The notes beneath the pieces were generated by a model, which was not told where the DNA came from, ran no database searches, and saw nothing but the letters and a program-made list of their open reading frames with translations. Position numbers and translations under genes: made by a program. A stretch of DNA of 64,000 nt from CAWGJC01 sp965276665 (GTDB taxonomy: Bacteria > Pseudomonadota > Alphaproteobacteria > Acetobacterales > Acetobacteraceae): positions 4,464,001-4,528,000 of the forward strand of contig OZ255620.1 in the NCBI GenBank assembly GCA_965276665.1, given 5' to 3'. Positions 56,574 to 64,000 of the stretch are shown here, piece by piece (position 1 is the first letter of the stretch; each line of letters starts with the position of its first letter).

Positions 56574-56680
56574 CCGGCGGAAACACTCCGCTCGCTGAAG
56601 CAGGCGGCTTCTCAGGCAAGCTATGCGGCAACCCGCTGGCTTGTCGCCAAAAGGCGACAGTCCCCCAGTCGGAGAGTCTG
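56574..56680. other. Structured non-coding stretch between tail genes
   Basis: About 107 bases contain the hairpin TGTCGCC-AAAA-GGCGACA (56642-56659) and weaker inverted repeats around GAAGC/GCTTC (near 56597-56613). The rest of the tail operon is tightly packed, so this gap is unusual. It may hold an mRNA processing or attenuation structure, or an IS200/IS605-type remnant. Confidence 0.4.
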
Positions 56681-57220
56681 ATGGCCGCTACGATCAGTCT
56701 GCCGGAGGTCAGCATCCTGACTGCGCTCCGGGCTTTTCTGCTCGCTGTGTTGCCGTTGACGGTCGAAGTGGTTCGTGGCCAGGACAACCGCGTGCCGGAG
56801 CCCGAGGGCGACGACTTCGTCATCATGACGCCGACGCTCAGGCAGCGCCTCGCAACCACGGTCGATACCTTTACGGACCCCTACCCAGCAGCTGGCGGTA
56901 CACGCAGCTCGCTGCAACCGACGCAAGTGACGGTGCAGCTCGACGTGCATGGGCCGAACAGCGCGGAGAACGCGCAGATCATCTCGACCTTGATGCGGTC
57001 GCCCTTTGGCTGCGGTCAGTTTCATCAATCGGGGTTTGATGTGCAGGCGCTTTACGCGAGCGATCCGCGACAGACTCCATTCGTCAATGCCGAGAACCAA
57101 TACGAGACGCGCTGGACGGTGGATGCCGTCATGCAGGCGAACATCATCGTCGGGACGCCCGAGCAGTTCGCTGGCGAGCTGAGGGTCGCGTTCGCCGACA
57201 TCCCGTATCACGACTTCTGA
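56681..57220 (+). CDS. Neck/tail-terminator-like phage protein
   Basis: The 179-aa product (VEVVRGQDNRVPEPEGDDFV then IMTPTLRQRLATTVDTFTDP) matches the neck proteins (LIC_12616-type) encoded just before the sheath gene in myovirus prophages. It probably completes the tail end. Confidence 0.65.
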   Translation: MAATISLPEVSILTALRAFLLAVLPLTVEVVRGQDNRVPEPEGDDFVIMTPTLRQRLATTVDTFTDPYPAAGGTRSSLQPTQVTVQLDVHGPNSAENAQIISTLMRSPFGCGQFHQSGFDVQALYASDPRQTPFVNAENQYETRWTVDAVMQANIIVGTPEQFAGELRVAFADIPYHDF

Positions 57221-57283
57221 TTTCCTGCCCGTCTAGGGCGCTTCTCAAAACCTGAAGCCTTCCAACTCCGGAGCTCTGCGCCG

Positions 57284-58765
57284 ATGGGTAGCATTCCCGC
57301 ATCGCTCATCGTCAGCGTGACGCCTAGCGTCATCAGCGCTGGCGGTTCTGCGCTCGACCTGGTCGGTGTGATCCTGACGGAGAACCCGCGCGTTCCGATC
57401 GGCGCTGTGCCGTCGTTTCCCACGCCCACGGCAGTCGGCAATTATTTCGGCCCGACTTCGGTCGAGGCGCAGATGGCGACGTCCTATTTTCTCGGGTTCA
57501 ACAATTCCAACAAGAAGCCCGGGATGCTCTATTTCGCGCAGTTTCCGGCGGCTCCGGTCGCGGCGTATCTGCGCGGCGGCAACGTGTCGTCCATGAGCCT
57601 GCCCACGCTACAGAGTCTATCGGGCACTCTCACGGTTGAGGTAGACGGTGCGACGAAGACGGCCAATAGCGTGTCGCTTTCGTCGGCCACGTCGTTCAGC
57701 AACGCAGCGGCGCTGATTGCGACAGCGCTTGTCGCTAACGTCACTTTCGACAGTGTGTCAGGCGCGTTCGTCATCACATCCGGGACGACCGGCCCGTCGA
57801 GCACGTTGGGCTATGCCTCTGGCACGCTTGCAACGTCTCTCTTGCTGACGAATGCCACCGAGGCTGTCTTGTCTCAGGGGGGCAACGCTGGAGTGCCGGC
57901 GGTGAACCTTGCGGAGGTTCTCACGCAGACGACAGACTTCGCCTGTTTCACCACGGCTTTCGAGCCGGCGGCGGCGGTCAAGGAGGAATTCGCCGCTTGG
58001 GTGAATGGCGAGGACAACAACTACCTCTATGCGATGTGGGATACCGACATCAACGCCACTGAGAGTGGCGACGCCACGTCGGTCGGCTACATCCTGAGCA
58101 ACAACAGCAGCAGCGGCACGGTGCCGATTTACGCGCCGCTGAACACCTATCTGATGGGCGCGTTCGTGATGGGCGCGATCGCCTCGCTGGACTTTTCCGA
58201 GACGAATGGCCGAGCCACGATGGCTTTCCGTAGCCAGAGTGGTTTGCAGTTCGATGTGACCGACGCCACTACAGCCGCCAATCTGATCGCCAACGGATAC
58301 AATTTCTACGGCGACTACGCGACGGCAAACCAGCAATTTACCTTTTTCTATCCTGGCTCGATCACCGGCGAATACGACTGGATCGACTCCTATGTGAACC
58401 AAATCTGGATGAACAACCAGTTCCAGCTTGCGCTGATGGAGCTGCTCACCCAGGCAAAGTCGGTTCCATACAATCCCGCGGGCTACGCGATGATCAAGGC
58501 GGCTTGCAGCGATGTCATCCAGCAGGCGCTGAATTTCGGCGCGATACAGGTCGGCGTGACGTTGTCCGACGCGCAGGCGGCCGAGGTGCAGACCATGGCC
58601 GGACTGAACATCACCTCCACGCTTGAAAACGTCGGCTGGTATTTTCAGGTGCTTGATCCAGGCGCGCAGGTCAGAGGGGTTCGCGGCACACCGAATATGA
58701 CGTTCTTCTACATGGATGGCGGATCGGTGCAGCAGATCAGTCTCGCCTCGATCGAAATCCAGTAA
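57284..58765 (+). CDS. Tail sheath protein (DUF3383-type)
   Basis: The 493-aa product is a DUF3383 sheath protein ([60 protein letters not shown], ending [20 protein letters not shown]). It forms the contractile sheath, which shows that the phage is a myovirus. About 60 non-coding bases precede it. Confidence 0.92.
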   Translation: MGSIPASLIVSVTPSVISAGGSALDLVGVILTENPRVPIGAVPSFPTPTAVGNYFGPTSVEAQMATSYFLGFNNSNKKPGMLYFAQFPAAPVAAYLRGGNVSSMSLPTLQSLSGTLTVEVDGATKTANSVSLSSATSFSNAAALIATALVANVTFDSVSGAFVITSGTTGPSSTLGYASGTLATSLLLTNATEAVLSQGGNAGVPAVNLAEVLTQTTDFACFTTAFEPAAAVKEEFAAWVNGEDNNYLYAMWDTDINATESGDATSVGYILSNNSSSGTVPIYAPLNTYLMGAFVMGAIASLDFSETNGRATMAFRSQSGLQFDVTDATTAANLIANGYNFYGDYATANQQFTFFYPGSITGEYDWIDSYVNQIWMNNQFQLALMELLTQAKSVPYNPAGYAMIKAACSDVIQQALNFGAIQVGVTLSDAQAAEVQTMAGLNITSTLENVGWYFQVLDPGAQVRGVRGTPNMTFFYMDGGSVQQISLASIEIQ

Positions 58766-58777
58766 GGAGCCGGCGAG

Positions 58778-59209
58778 ATGGCAAACATCACTTCCGCCAA
58801 CGCGGTCTTCATGCTGGGAATTACGAGCCTCTTTCCGACGCCGCAGCAGGTTCAGGGTTTTTCGACCGACGCTGCCTTTGAGACGGATGCGATCGAGGCG
58901 GCCGAAGTGATGAAGGGCGTGGATGGTTTCATGTCGGCCGGCTGGGTTCCGACGATGAACCGGATGACGGTGAACTTGCAGGCTGACTCGTCGAGCGGTT
59001 CGTTGTTTGACGCATGGATTCAGGCGAACAAGGCGGCTCGTAACATCTACTTCGCCAACGGCATCATCACGCTGGTCAGCACCGGGAATGAATACAACCT
59101 CATCCAGGGCGTCTTGACGAGCTATCCGCCGATCCCACCAGCGCGGCGCGTGCTGCAACCCCGGGCTTTCGTCATCACCTGGTCCGATATTTCGCCGGTG
59201 CCGGTCTAA
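58778..59209 (+). CDS. Tail tube protein
   Basis: The 143-aa product (MANITSANAVFMLGITSLFP, GFSTDAAFETDAIEAAEVMK, GWVPTMNRMTVNLQADS) is the DUF3277-like tube subunit that follows the sheath gene in this phage type. A GGAGCCGG site precedes it. Confidence 0.82.
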   Translation: MANITSANAVFMLGITSLFPTPQQVQGFSTDAAFETDAIEAAEVMKGVDGFMSAGWVPTMNRMTVNLQADSSSGSLFDAWIQANKAARNIYFANGIITLVSTGNEYNLIQGVLTSYPPIPPARRVLQPRAFVITWSDISPVPV

Positions 59210-59652
59210 TGGCGCGTCGTACTGCGATGGTGACGATAGACGCCGAAGGGCGCGACCGGGGGAAGGTTTTCAAGCTGACGGAAATGCCGGCGTCCCGAGT
59301 CGAGGACTGGGCCGCGCGAGCCTTCCTCGCGATGGCACGATCGGGCGTTGACGTGCCGATCAACGTGACGGCTTCCGGGTTGCAGGGTTTGGCGGCAATG
59401 GGGCCGAGCGCATTCCAGGGCATGACGTACGCCGATCTAAAGCCGCTTCTGGAAGAGATGTTTGAGTGCGTCCAGATTCAACCCGACGCCCGCAATCCGC
59501 AGGTTATTCGGGGTCTGGTTGATGATGATATCGAGGAGATTGCTACCCGGCTTCACCTCCGCATGGAGGTTTGGAAGCTGCACACGGGTTTTTCGCAACC
59601 CGCCGGCCAATCGATATCGGACCCGGCGAGCCGGAAACGCGCCGCTTCGTAG
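59209..59652 (+). CDS. Tail assembly chaperone, zero-frame product
   Basis: The 147-aa product (DAEGRDRGKVFKLTEMPASR then VEDWAARAFLAMARSGVDVP) is the first form of the tail assembly chaperone that coats the tape measure. The slippery heptamer G GGT TTT (59586-59592) lies in frame at codons 127-128. A -1 shift there reads FATRRPIDIGPGEPETRRFV and continues to 59813, giving a ~202-aa extended form directly in front of the tape measure gene. Confidence 0.82.
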   Translation: MARRTAMVTIDAEGRDRGKVFKLTEMPASRVEDWAARAFLAMARSGVDVPINVTASGLQGLAAMGPSAFQGMTYADLKPLLEEMFECVQIQPDARNPQVIRGLVDDDIEEIATRLHLRMEVWKLHTGFSQPAGQSISDPASRKRAAS

Positions 59653-59813
59653 AATACGAGAATATGCCCCGCGTGGTCGCTATCGTCGTGTCGAGCAAGC
59701 TTGCGACGCTGCATGAGCTTGATACCGTCTACGGTGTCCTTGATCTCTACAACCTGCTGGAGGTGGTGATGATTGATTCCCACAACCGGCAAGTGGCAAG
59801 CAAGGCGCACTGA
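59586..59813 (+). CDS. Tail assembly chaperone, -1 frameshift extension
   Basis: After slippage on GGGTTTT the -1 frame is open for 74 codons to 59813 (EYENMPRVVAIVVSSKLATL, then YNLLEVVMIDSHNRQVAS), 2 nt before the tape measure start. An ATG at 59665 could also allow separate translation. The G/GT arrangement matches the conserved -1 frameshift of tail chaperones (established for lambda G/GT and E/E' of P2). Confidence 0.78.
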   Translation, partial: GFFATRRPIDIGPGEPETRRFVEYENMPRVVAIVVSSKLATLHELDTVYGVLDLYNLLEVVMIDSHNRQVASKAH

Positions 59814-59815
59814 CC

Positions 59816-61840
59816 GTGGCGACGGTCATCGACGCCCTCGTCGTCACGCTTGGGCTGGACGCATCGAAGTATGCGCAGGGCCAGAAGCAGGCGTCGGCAT
59901 CGCTGAAACAGACTGGCGAAGAGGCGACCACAACCGCCAAGCTGCTTGACGCACAGGGGCGGGCTGGCGCGGCGTTCTTTACCAGGCTTCGGAACGAAGC
60001 TTTAGGGTTCTTCGCGGTCATTGCTGGCGCGACCGGCGTCAAGGACCTGATCCGCGACATCACGCAGGGCGATGCCGCGACTGGCCGCCTGGCGCACAAC
60101 CTGGACATGAGCACCGACACGCTGGCGGCGTGGGAGGGGGCGGCTAAGCGTGCTGGTGGTAGCGCGCAGGGCATGGACGGCTCCTTGCAAGGCTTGATGC
60201 AGCAGTTTCAGACGTTCGTTATTAATGGCGAGTCATCAACGATCCCCTTCCTGCGTGCGCTGGGCGTCAACGCTGTTGATTTGAATACGAAGAAACTTCG
60301 TCCGCTTGGCGATGTCTTGCTCGATCTGGCAGACAAGTTCAGCCAAATGGACCCCGCCGCCGCAACATCGTGGGGCGAAAAGATAGGCTTGGACCAGGGC
60401 ACGATCAACCTGCTGGAGAAGGGCAGGGGCGAGGTTCAGAAGCTTCGCGACCAGCAGAAGCAGTTGGGTGTTCCGACAGACGCCGACGCCACCCGGGCTC
60501 AGGGTCTCCAGAAAGACCTGCTCGATATCCAGCAACAGATCACCAGCCTCGCGCGAGCGATCCTGAACGATCTTTCGCCCTACATCGATAAGCTGCTGAA
60601 GCAGTTTTCGGCGTGGATACAGCTCCACATGCCGGACATCATCAAGGCGGTGTCTGACGCGGTCGAGCAGTTCGGTAACTATCTGGCGACGATTCCGTGG
60701 GACAAGGTCGGGCAGGACATCAATGATTTTGCCAGCGGAGCCAATAAGGCGGCCGATGCCGTAGGCGGATGGGCGCGTGCGACGGAGATACTGTTCGGGC
60801 TGTGGGCCGCGTCGAAAGTGCTTCCGATCATTGCCGGGATTACGCAGATTGGAGCGGCGCTGGCTGGGTCGGCTGTCGGTGCCGTCAAAGGGGGCGGCGC
60901 GGCAGCTGGCGCCAGTGCGGCCGAGGGCGGCGGTGTGATGGCTCTGCTGTCCCGCCTCGCGCCTCTGCTGTTTCTGGGATTTACCGGCCCGGCCGGCGGC
61001 GAGAACCCGGAGTTCAGCAAGCGGAAGAACGATGAATATATCAGGACCCATCCCGCGGGTTCTGATCCGATCACCAACGCCTGGCACGGCGCGACCAATT
61101 GGATGCGCGACACGCTGGCGATGGGGCACACGGGATCGCTGATGGACCTTGTCGGCACTTCGGAAGGGACCGACAAGGGGCGAGGCTACAACGAGACGCT
61201 GGGTTACGGAAAATGGACCGGCGGCAACGTCGATCTCACCAGCATGTCTCTAAGTGATGTCCTGGCGATGCAGCATAAGATGCTTCAGGCGGGCGCGCCG
61301 TCTACGGCTGTTGGTCGTTATCAGATCATCGACAGCACCATGCGCAGCCTTATCTCAGAAATGAACCTGAATCCCGACACGACGAAGTTCGACCAGTCCA
61401 CTCAGGATTCCATGTTCAAGCAGTTGATCAAGCGGCGTGGTTTTGACTCCTATGTGAACCGCACGATGTCTGAGCATGATTTCATGAAGGGGTTGTCGCG
61501 GGAGTGGGCTTCGCTTCCTGACCCGGACACCGGAAATTCCTATTACCCCGGGCAGCATGCTCGGGTTGACGCAAACGCCGTTCATGGTGCGATTAGCCGT
61601 TGGGCGTCAAATAAGCCTGTCGCTGCGGTGCCTGTCGCTCCCACGATGGCGCCACCCACCGCCGCCCAGCGCTGGGGGGCGAGCTCGACCACCCACAACA
61701 ACGACAACAGCACCCAGATTAGCACCGGGCCGATCACCATCCACGCGCCTGGCGGCGATCCAAAGACGATCGCGACGGGCTTCCGTGATGCGATGGTCAA
61801 ATACGGGTTTGCGACGCAGGCCAACACCGGCCTTGCCTGA
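59816..61840 (+). CDS. Tape measure protein with internal lysozyme-like domain
   Basis: The 674-aa product starts at GTG (ATVIDALVVTLGLDASKYAQ) and has coiled-coil segments (residues ~20-50 and ~220-260), hydrophobic segments (WAASKVLPIIAGITQIGAAL) and, from about residue 440, a lambda-endolysin-like domain: VGTSEGTDKGRGYNETLGYG with the catalytic Glu, then STAVGRYQIIDSTMRSL. It sets tail length and locally digests peptidoglycan on injection. It is short for a myovirus, implying a tail of roughly 100 nm by the usual 1.5 Å per residue rule. Confidence 0.88.
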   Translation: MATVIDALVVTLGLDASKYAQGQKQASASLKQTGEEATTTAKLLDAQGRAGAAFFTRLRNEALGFFAVIAGATGVKDLIRDITQGDAATGRLAHNLDMSTDTLAAWEGAAKRAGGSAQGMDGSLQGLMQQFQTFVINGESSTIPFLRALGVNAVDLNTKKLRPLGDVLLDLADKFSQMDPAAATSWGEKIGLDQGTINLLEKGRGEVQKLRDQQKQLGVPTDADATRAQGLQKDLLDIQQQITSLARAILNDLSPYIDKLLKQFSAWIQLHMPDIIKAVSDAVEQFGNYLATIPWDKVGQDINDFASGANKAADAVGGWARATEILFGLWAASKVLPIIAGITQIGAALAGSAVGAVKGGGAAAGASAAEGGGVMALLSRLAPLLFLGFTGPAGGENPEFSKRKNDEYIRTHPAGSDPITNAWHGATNWMRDTLAMGHTGSLMDLVGTSEGTDKGRGYNETLGYGKWTGGNVDLTSMSLSDVLAMQHKMLQAGAPSTAVGRYQIIDSTMRSLISEMNLNPDTTKFDQSTQDSMFKQLIKRRGFDSYVNRTMSEHDFMKGLSREWASLPDPDTGNSYYPGQHARVDANAVHGAISRWASNKPVAAVPVAPTMAPPTAAQRWGASSTTHNNDNSTQISTGPITIHAPGGDPKTIATGFRDAMVKYGFATQANTGLA

Positions 61841-62595
61841 TGGCCTCCTACCCCGACGTTCCTGATGCGGCTGGTGTGCCGCCCGTTCTCAGGACCATCA
61901 ATGCTGTCGAGGATAGTCTTGTTCTCCTGACGGCAGATTCGGACCTGCTTTTTGAGGCATTTGCGCCGCCTGTTTGGGGCTTGTTCGCGAATGACGGCTC
62001 CCCGGCTGTCGTGGCTGACAGCGTGATCTCAGTCGATTACCGCAAGGAGTTTCGCATTTCCGACTTCCCGATCGAGCAGGGAGGATTCGCGTCTTACAAC
62101 AAGGTCCAGGTTCCCGCGGACGTTCGAATCACCTTCGCGCAGGGCGACGGCGAGGATGATCGGGCCGTATTCCTGGCCGCGGTCACGAGCGCGGTCAGCT
62201 CGCTGAACCTGCTGACGGTGATCACACCGGAAGCCTCATACCAGAACATGAACCCGGTGCATTACGACTACCGGCGCTCGGTTCGCAGCGGCGCGGCGCT
62301 GCTGCTGGTCGATATCTGGCTTGAGGAGGTGCGGCCAGCGTCGGCCGCTCAATACACTCAATCTCAGGGCATGACGGCATCCGGCGACGTGGCGGCCGGC
62401 CAGGCTGGTTCCAGTGTGACGCCGGTTACAAGCACCGCGCTACCATCTATTGGGGCCGATACTCAGTCGCCCAGCGCCTCGGCGACGGTCAATCAGGGCA
62501 CGGTGCAGACCCAGTCGCCGAGTGCGGCACAAACCGCCGCCACGCCTGACCTGGCCGCGGCTCCCGGATTCTCGACGCCTTACGCTGAACTCTAA
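61840..62595 (+). CDS. Baseplate/distal tail protein
   Basis: The 251-aa product (EAFAPPVWGLFANDGSPAVV, SVDYRKEFRISDFPIEQGGF, ASYNKVQVPADVRITFAQGD) matches the protein following the tape measure in myoviruses of this type, comparable to a Dit or gp48/54-like tail-tube-initiation component. The C-terminal ~80 residues are Ser/Ala/Thr/Gln-rich and probably disordered. It starts in a TGATG overlap. Confidence 0.75.
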   Translation: MASYPDVPDAAGVPPVLRTINAVEDSLVLLTADSDLLFEAFAPPVWGLFANDGSPAVVADSVISVDYRKEFRISDFPIEQGGFASYNKVQVPADVRITFAQGDGEDDRAVFLAAVTSAVSSLNLLTVITPEASYQNMNPVHYDYRRSVRSGAALLLVDIWLEEVRPASAAQYTQSQGMTASGDVAAGQAGSSVTPVTSTALPSIGADTQSPSASATVNQGTVQTQSPSAAQTAATPDLAAAPGFSTPYAEL

Positions 62596-62912
62596 TGCAG
62601 ATCATCCCTCTTGCGGCGGTCCCCACCCAGACGGTCAGCGTCGTGCTCGCCGGACAGAGTTGTCAGATCAACCTGCGGACGCGGACGACGGGGTTGTTCC
62701 TCGATCTCTATGTCGGCGGTACCTTGCTCATCGGTGGAGTGCTTTGCCTGAATGCCAATCGCATCGTGCGATCTGCCTATCTCGGGTTCACGGGCGATCT
62801 GTCGTTCTTCGACATGCAGGGAGATGAAGACCCGACCTATGACGGGGTCGGGACGCGGTTTCTGCTGATGTATGTGGAGGCGGCGGATTTGGAGGCGGCC
62901 GGGGTAACCTAG
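62595..62912 (+). CDS. Baseplate plug-like protein
   Basis: The 105-aa beta-rich product (VSVVLAGQSCQINLRTRTTG then LFLDLYVGGTLLIGGVLCLN) matches the DUF6983-type protein of phage baseplates. It starts in an overlap with the preceding gene and, at its 3' end, overlaps an opposite-strand gene by 4 nt. Confidence 0.72.
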   Translation: MQIIPLAAVPTQTVSVVLAGQSCQINLRTRTTGLFLDLYVGGTLLIGGVLCLNANRIVRSAYLGFTGDLSFFDMQGDEDPTYDGVGTRFLLMYVEAADLEAAGVT

Positions 62913-63301
62913 TCCGGTGTTGACATGGCAGCGACCCATTCCTTGAAGGCTAAAGTAAGCTCTGGGTGACTGATAAAGTTAGCGCATGCTTCTGGTGTGC
63001 CTCTTCGATATCCCGCCTTGCCACCGTCATTGAGCATCGCATTCCAGCGTTCGCGTGAACCGGAAGAACCATATCGATCGTCAACGTCATCTGCTTGTCG
63101 CATCAGAGTCAACCTAACCATTCCTCCAGTGACCTGATCTACCAATCCACAGTGATAACCGAAAGATAAGTTGCCCATGTCTTGGGCAAGAGTTTCGATC
63201 TTCTGCCTCCAAGCTAAGTCACGTTCATCTTTCGTCAGCTGCTGAGCCCAGGCTGGCATTGAAAAGGCGAATACCATCAGGACAATTTGGAACCGTATCA
63301 T
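62909..63301 (-). CDS. Exported protein on the opposite strand in the tail operon (moron)
   Basis: The 130-aa product has a signal peptide (IRFQIVLMVFAFSMPAWA) and a helical mature part with two Cys (FGYHCGLVDQVTGGMVRLTL, GTPEACANFISHPELTLAFK). Composition is lower in GC than the flanking tail genes and it runs against them. It was probably acquired independently and is expressed in the lysogen. Function is unknown; periplasmic lysozyme-inhibitor or exclusion proteins have this size. Confidence 0.6.
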   Translation of the reverse strand: MIRFQIVLMVFAFSMPAWAQQLTKDERDLAWRQKIETLAQDMGNLSFGYHCGLVDQVTGGMVRLTLMRQADDVDDRYGSSGSRERWNAMLNDGGKAGYRRGTPEACANFISHPELTLAFKEWVAAMSTPD

Positions 63302-63337
63302 GCTCTCTCTCCAGGCAAAGATGTGGCCCTGTAGCCT

Positions 63338-64000
63338 ATGAGCAGCGCCACTTCCAGCTTCGTCGAGCGAAGGATGGCCGCGACCATCACCCTGAAAACC
63401 GGCGCATTCGACGAAAGCGGTTCAAACCAGGTGACGCTTTCGGGTCTCCGGATGTCGGCCCATATCGTGAAGGCCGGGGGCGCTTCGATGGGCGAGCTCC
63501 AGCTGCGCATCTATGGGATGCCGCTCTCTGATATGAACCGGCTGTCGACGCTCGGCACGCTACCTGGTGCGCAGCCGAAGAACGTCATCTCGCTCATGGC
63601 GGGCGACGATGCGAACGGAATGTCGATCGTCTTCATCGGCACGATCACCCGGGCTTGGGCTGACTTCAACGGCGCTCCGGACGTCTACTTCCAGGTGCAG
63701 GCGTTCACCGGGGTCTATGAAGCGATCAATCCAGTCTCCCCAGGCAGCTACATCGGCTCGGTCGACGCCGCGACCATCATGTCGAATCTCGCTGGCCAGA
63801 TGGGCCTGACCTTCGAAAATCACGGCGTTTCGGTGATCTTGTCCAATGCGTATTTTCCGGGAACGGCTTTTCGGCAGGCGGAGAGTTGCGCCCGGGCGGC
63901 GGGCATCGGCTGGGTGATGGACGATCGGACGCTGTCGATCTGGCCTGCGAGCGGGACACGAGGGACGACAGGTGACGTGCCGGTGTTCTCTCCGACGACT
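63338..64000 (+). CDS. Baseplate hub protein, N-terminal part (runs off the window)
   Basis: The first 221 codons are visible (MSSATSSFVERRMAATITLK, SMGELQLRIYGMPLSDMNRL, VIFVIG-like IVFIGTITRAWADFNGAPDV, then FQVQAFTGVYEAINPVSPGS). This is the gp27/gpD-like hub of myovirus baseplates, which contacts the spike. The start at 63338 lies 36 nt after the start of the divergent exported-protein gene. The reading frame is open to the edge. Confidence 0.82.
   Translation, partial: MSSATSSFVERRMAATITLKTGAFDESGSNQVTLSGLRMSAHIVKAGGASMGELQLRIYGMPLSDMNRLSTLGTLPGAQPKNVISLMAGDDANGMSIVFIGTITRAWADFNGAPDVYFQVQAFTGVYEAINPVSPGSYIGSVDAATIMSNLAGQMGLTFENHGVSVILSNAYFPGTAFRQAESCARAAGIGWVMDDRTLSIWPASGTRGTTGDVPVFSPTT

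Noticed and set aside
1..64000. CRISPR arrays
   Set aside because: No regularly spaced direct repeats with unique spacers were seen; the GGGACA cluster is irregular and bidirectional.

Overview
The window is high-GC DNA of an alphaproteobacterium, most likely an acetic-acid-bacterium relative (Acetobacteraceae). That placement is an inference from base composition, gene style and phage gene families; no rRNA or other marker is present. It has two parts: a chromosomal segment (1 to about 19,520) and the left part of a large prophage (about 19,524 to the right edge) whose far end lies outside the window.

Chromosomal part: the 3' end of a GH15-type glycoside hydrolase; a GT2/GtrA and GT39 (ArnT-like) glycosyltransferase pair; msrQ without msrP; a secreted protein; glutamine-dependent nadE; an AbgB-like M20 amidohydrolase; a lone response-regulator receiver; a serine beta-lactamase-like hydrolase; a 2-hydroxyacid dehydrogenase/aminotransferase pair; a YXWGXW-type secreted protein; an IS630 element with a frameshifted transposase; a phospholipase-D-like protein; an SDR next to an alpha/beta-hydrolase-like protein; and a secreted GH16-like protein.

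Prophage boundary and lysogeny module: 19,524-19,575 is the 3' part of a tRNA-Thr(GGT) gene without its 5' half, so it is one attachment site. Next come a GIY-YIG nuclease whose N-terminus matches that of the neighbouring integrase, the tyrosine integrase, an excisionase-like HTH protein and a long leftward early operon (YqaJ-type nuclease, DnaQ-like exonuclease, small unknown proteins). A repressor (32.8-33.3 kb) and a YdaS/Cro-like gene diverge at 33.3 kb. Four copies of a TGCAG-N5-CTGCA operator lie at the leftward promoter (27.1 kb) and between repressor and cro, 6 kb apart, which indicates lambda-like two-promoter control. Between the two promoters is an accessory block: an IS1595 transposase, a DUF1828-type gene pair, a retropepsin-like fragment with its partner and a VapBC45-like toxin-antitoxin pair.

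Rightward early genes: three tandem HTH paralogues, a ParB/MT-A70 methyltransferase fusion, an HNH protein, a primase/helicase followed by a region dense in GGGACA repeats (candidate origin), an IS110-like protein and a terminator. Three antitoxin genes in a row (BrnA, HigA, frameshifted HicB) follow with no toxin beside them.

Late genes (46-64 kb) encode a contractile-tailed (myovirus) particle: terminase, portal, morphogenesis protein, protease/scaffold, cement, capsid, connectors, sheath, tube, tail chaperone with a -1 frameshift, lysozyme-bearing tape measure and baseplate proteins. The most unusual locus is the portal gene. It carries an intein with intact splice junctions, and an HNH homing endonuclease with two zinc ribbons is encoded inside that intein in a different reading frame while the portal frame stays open throughout.
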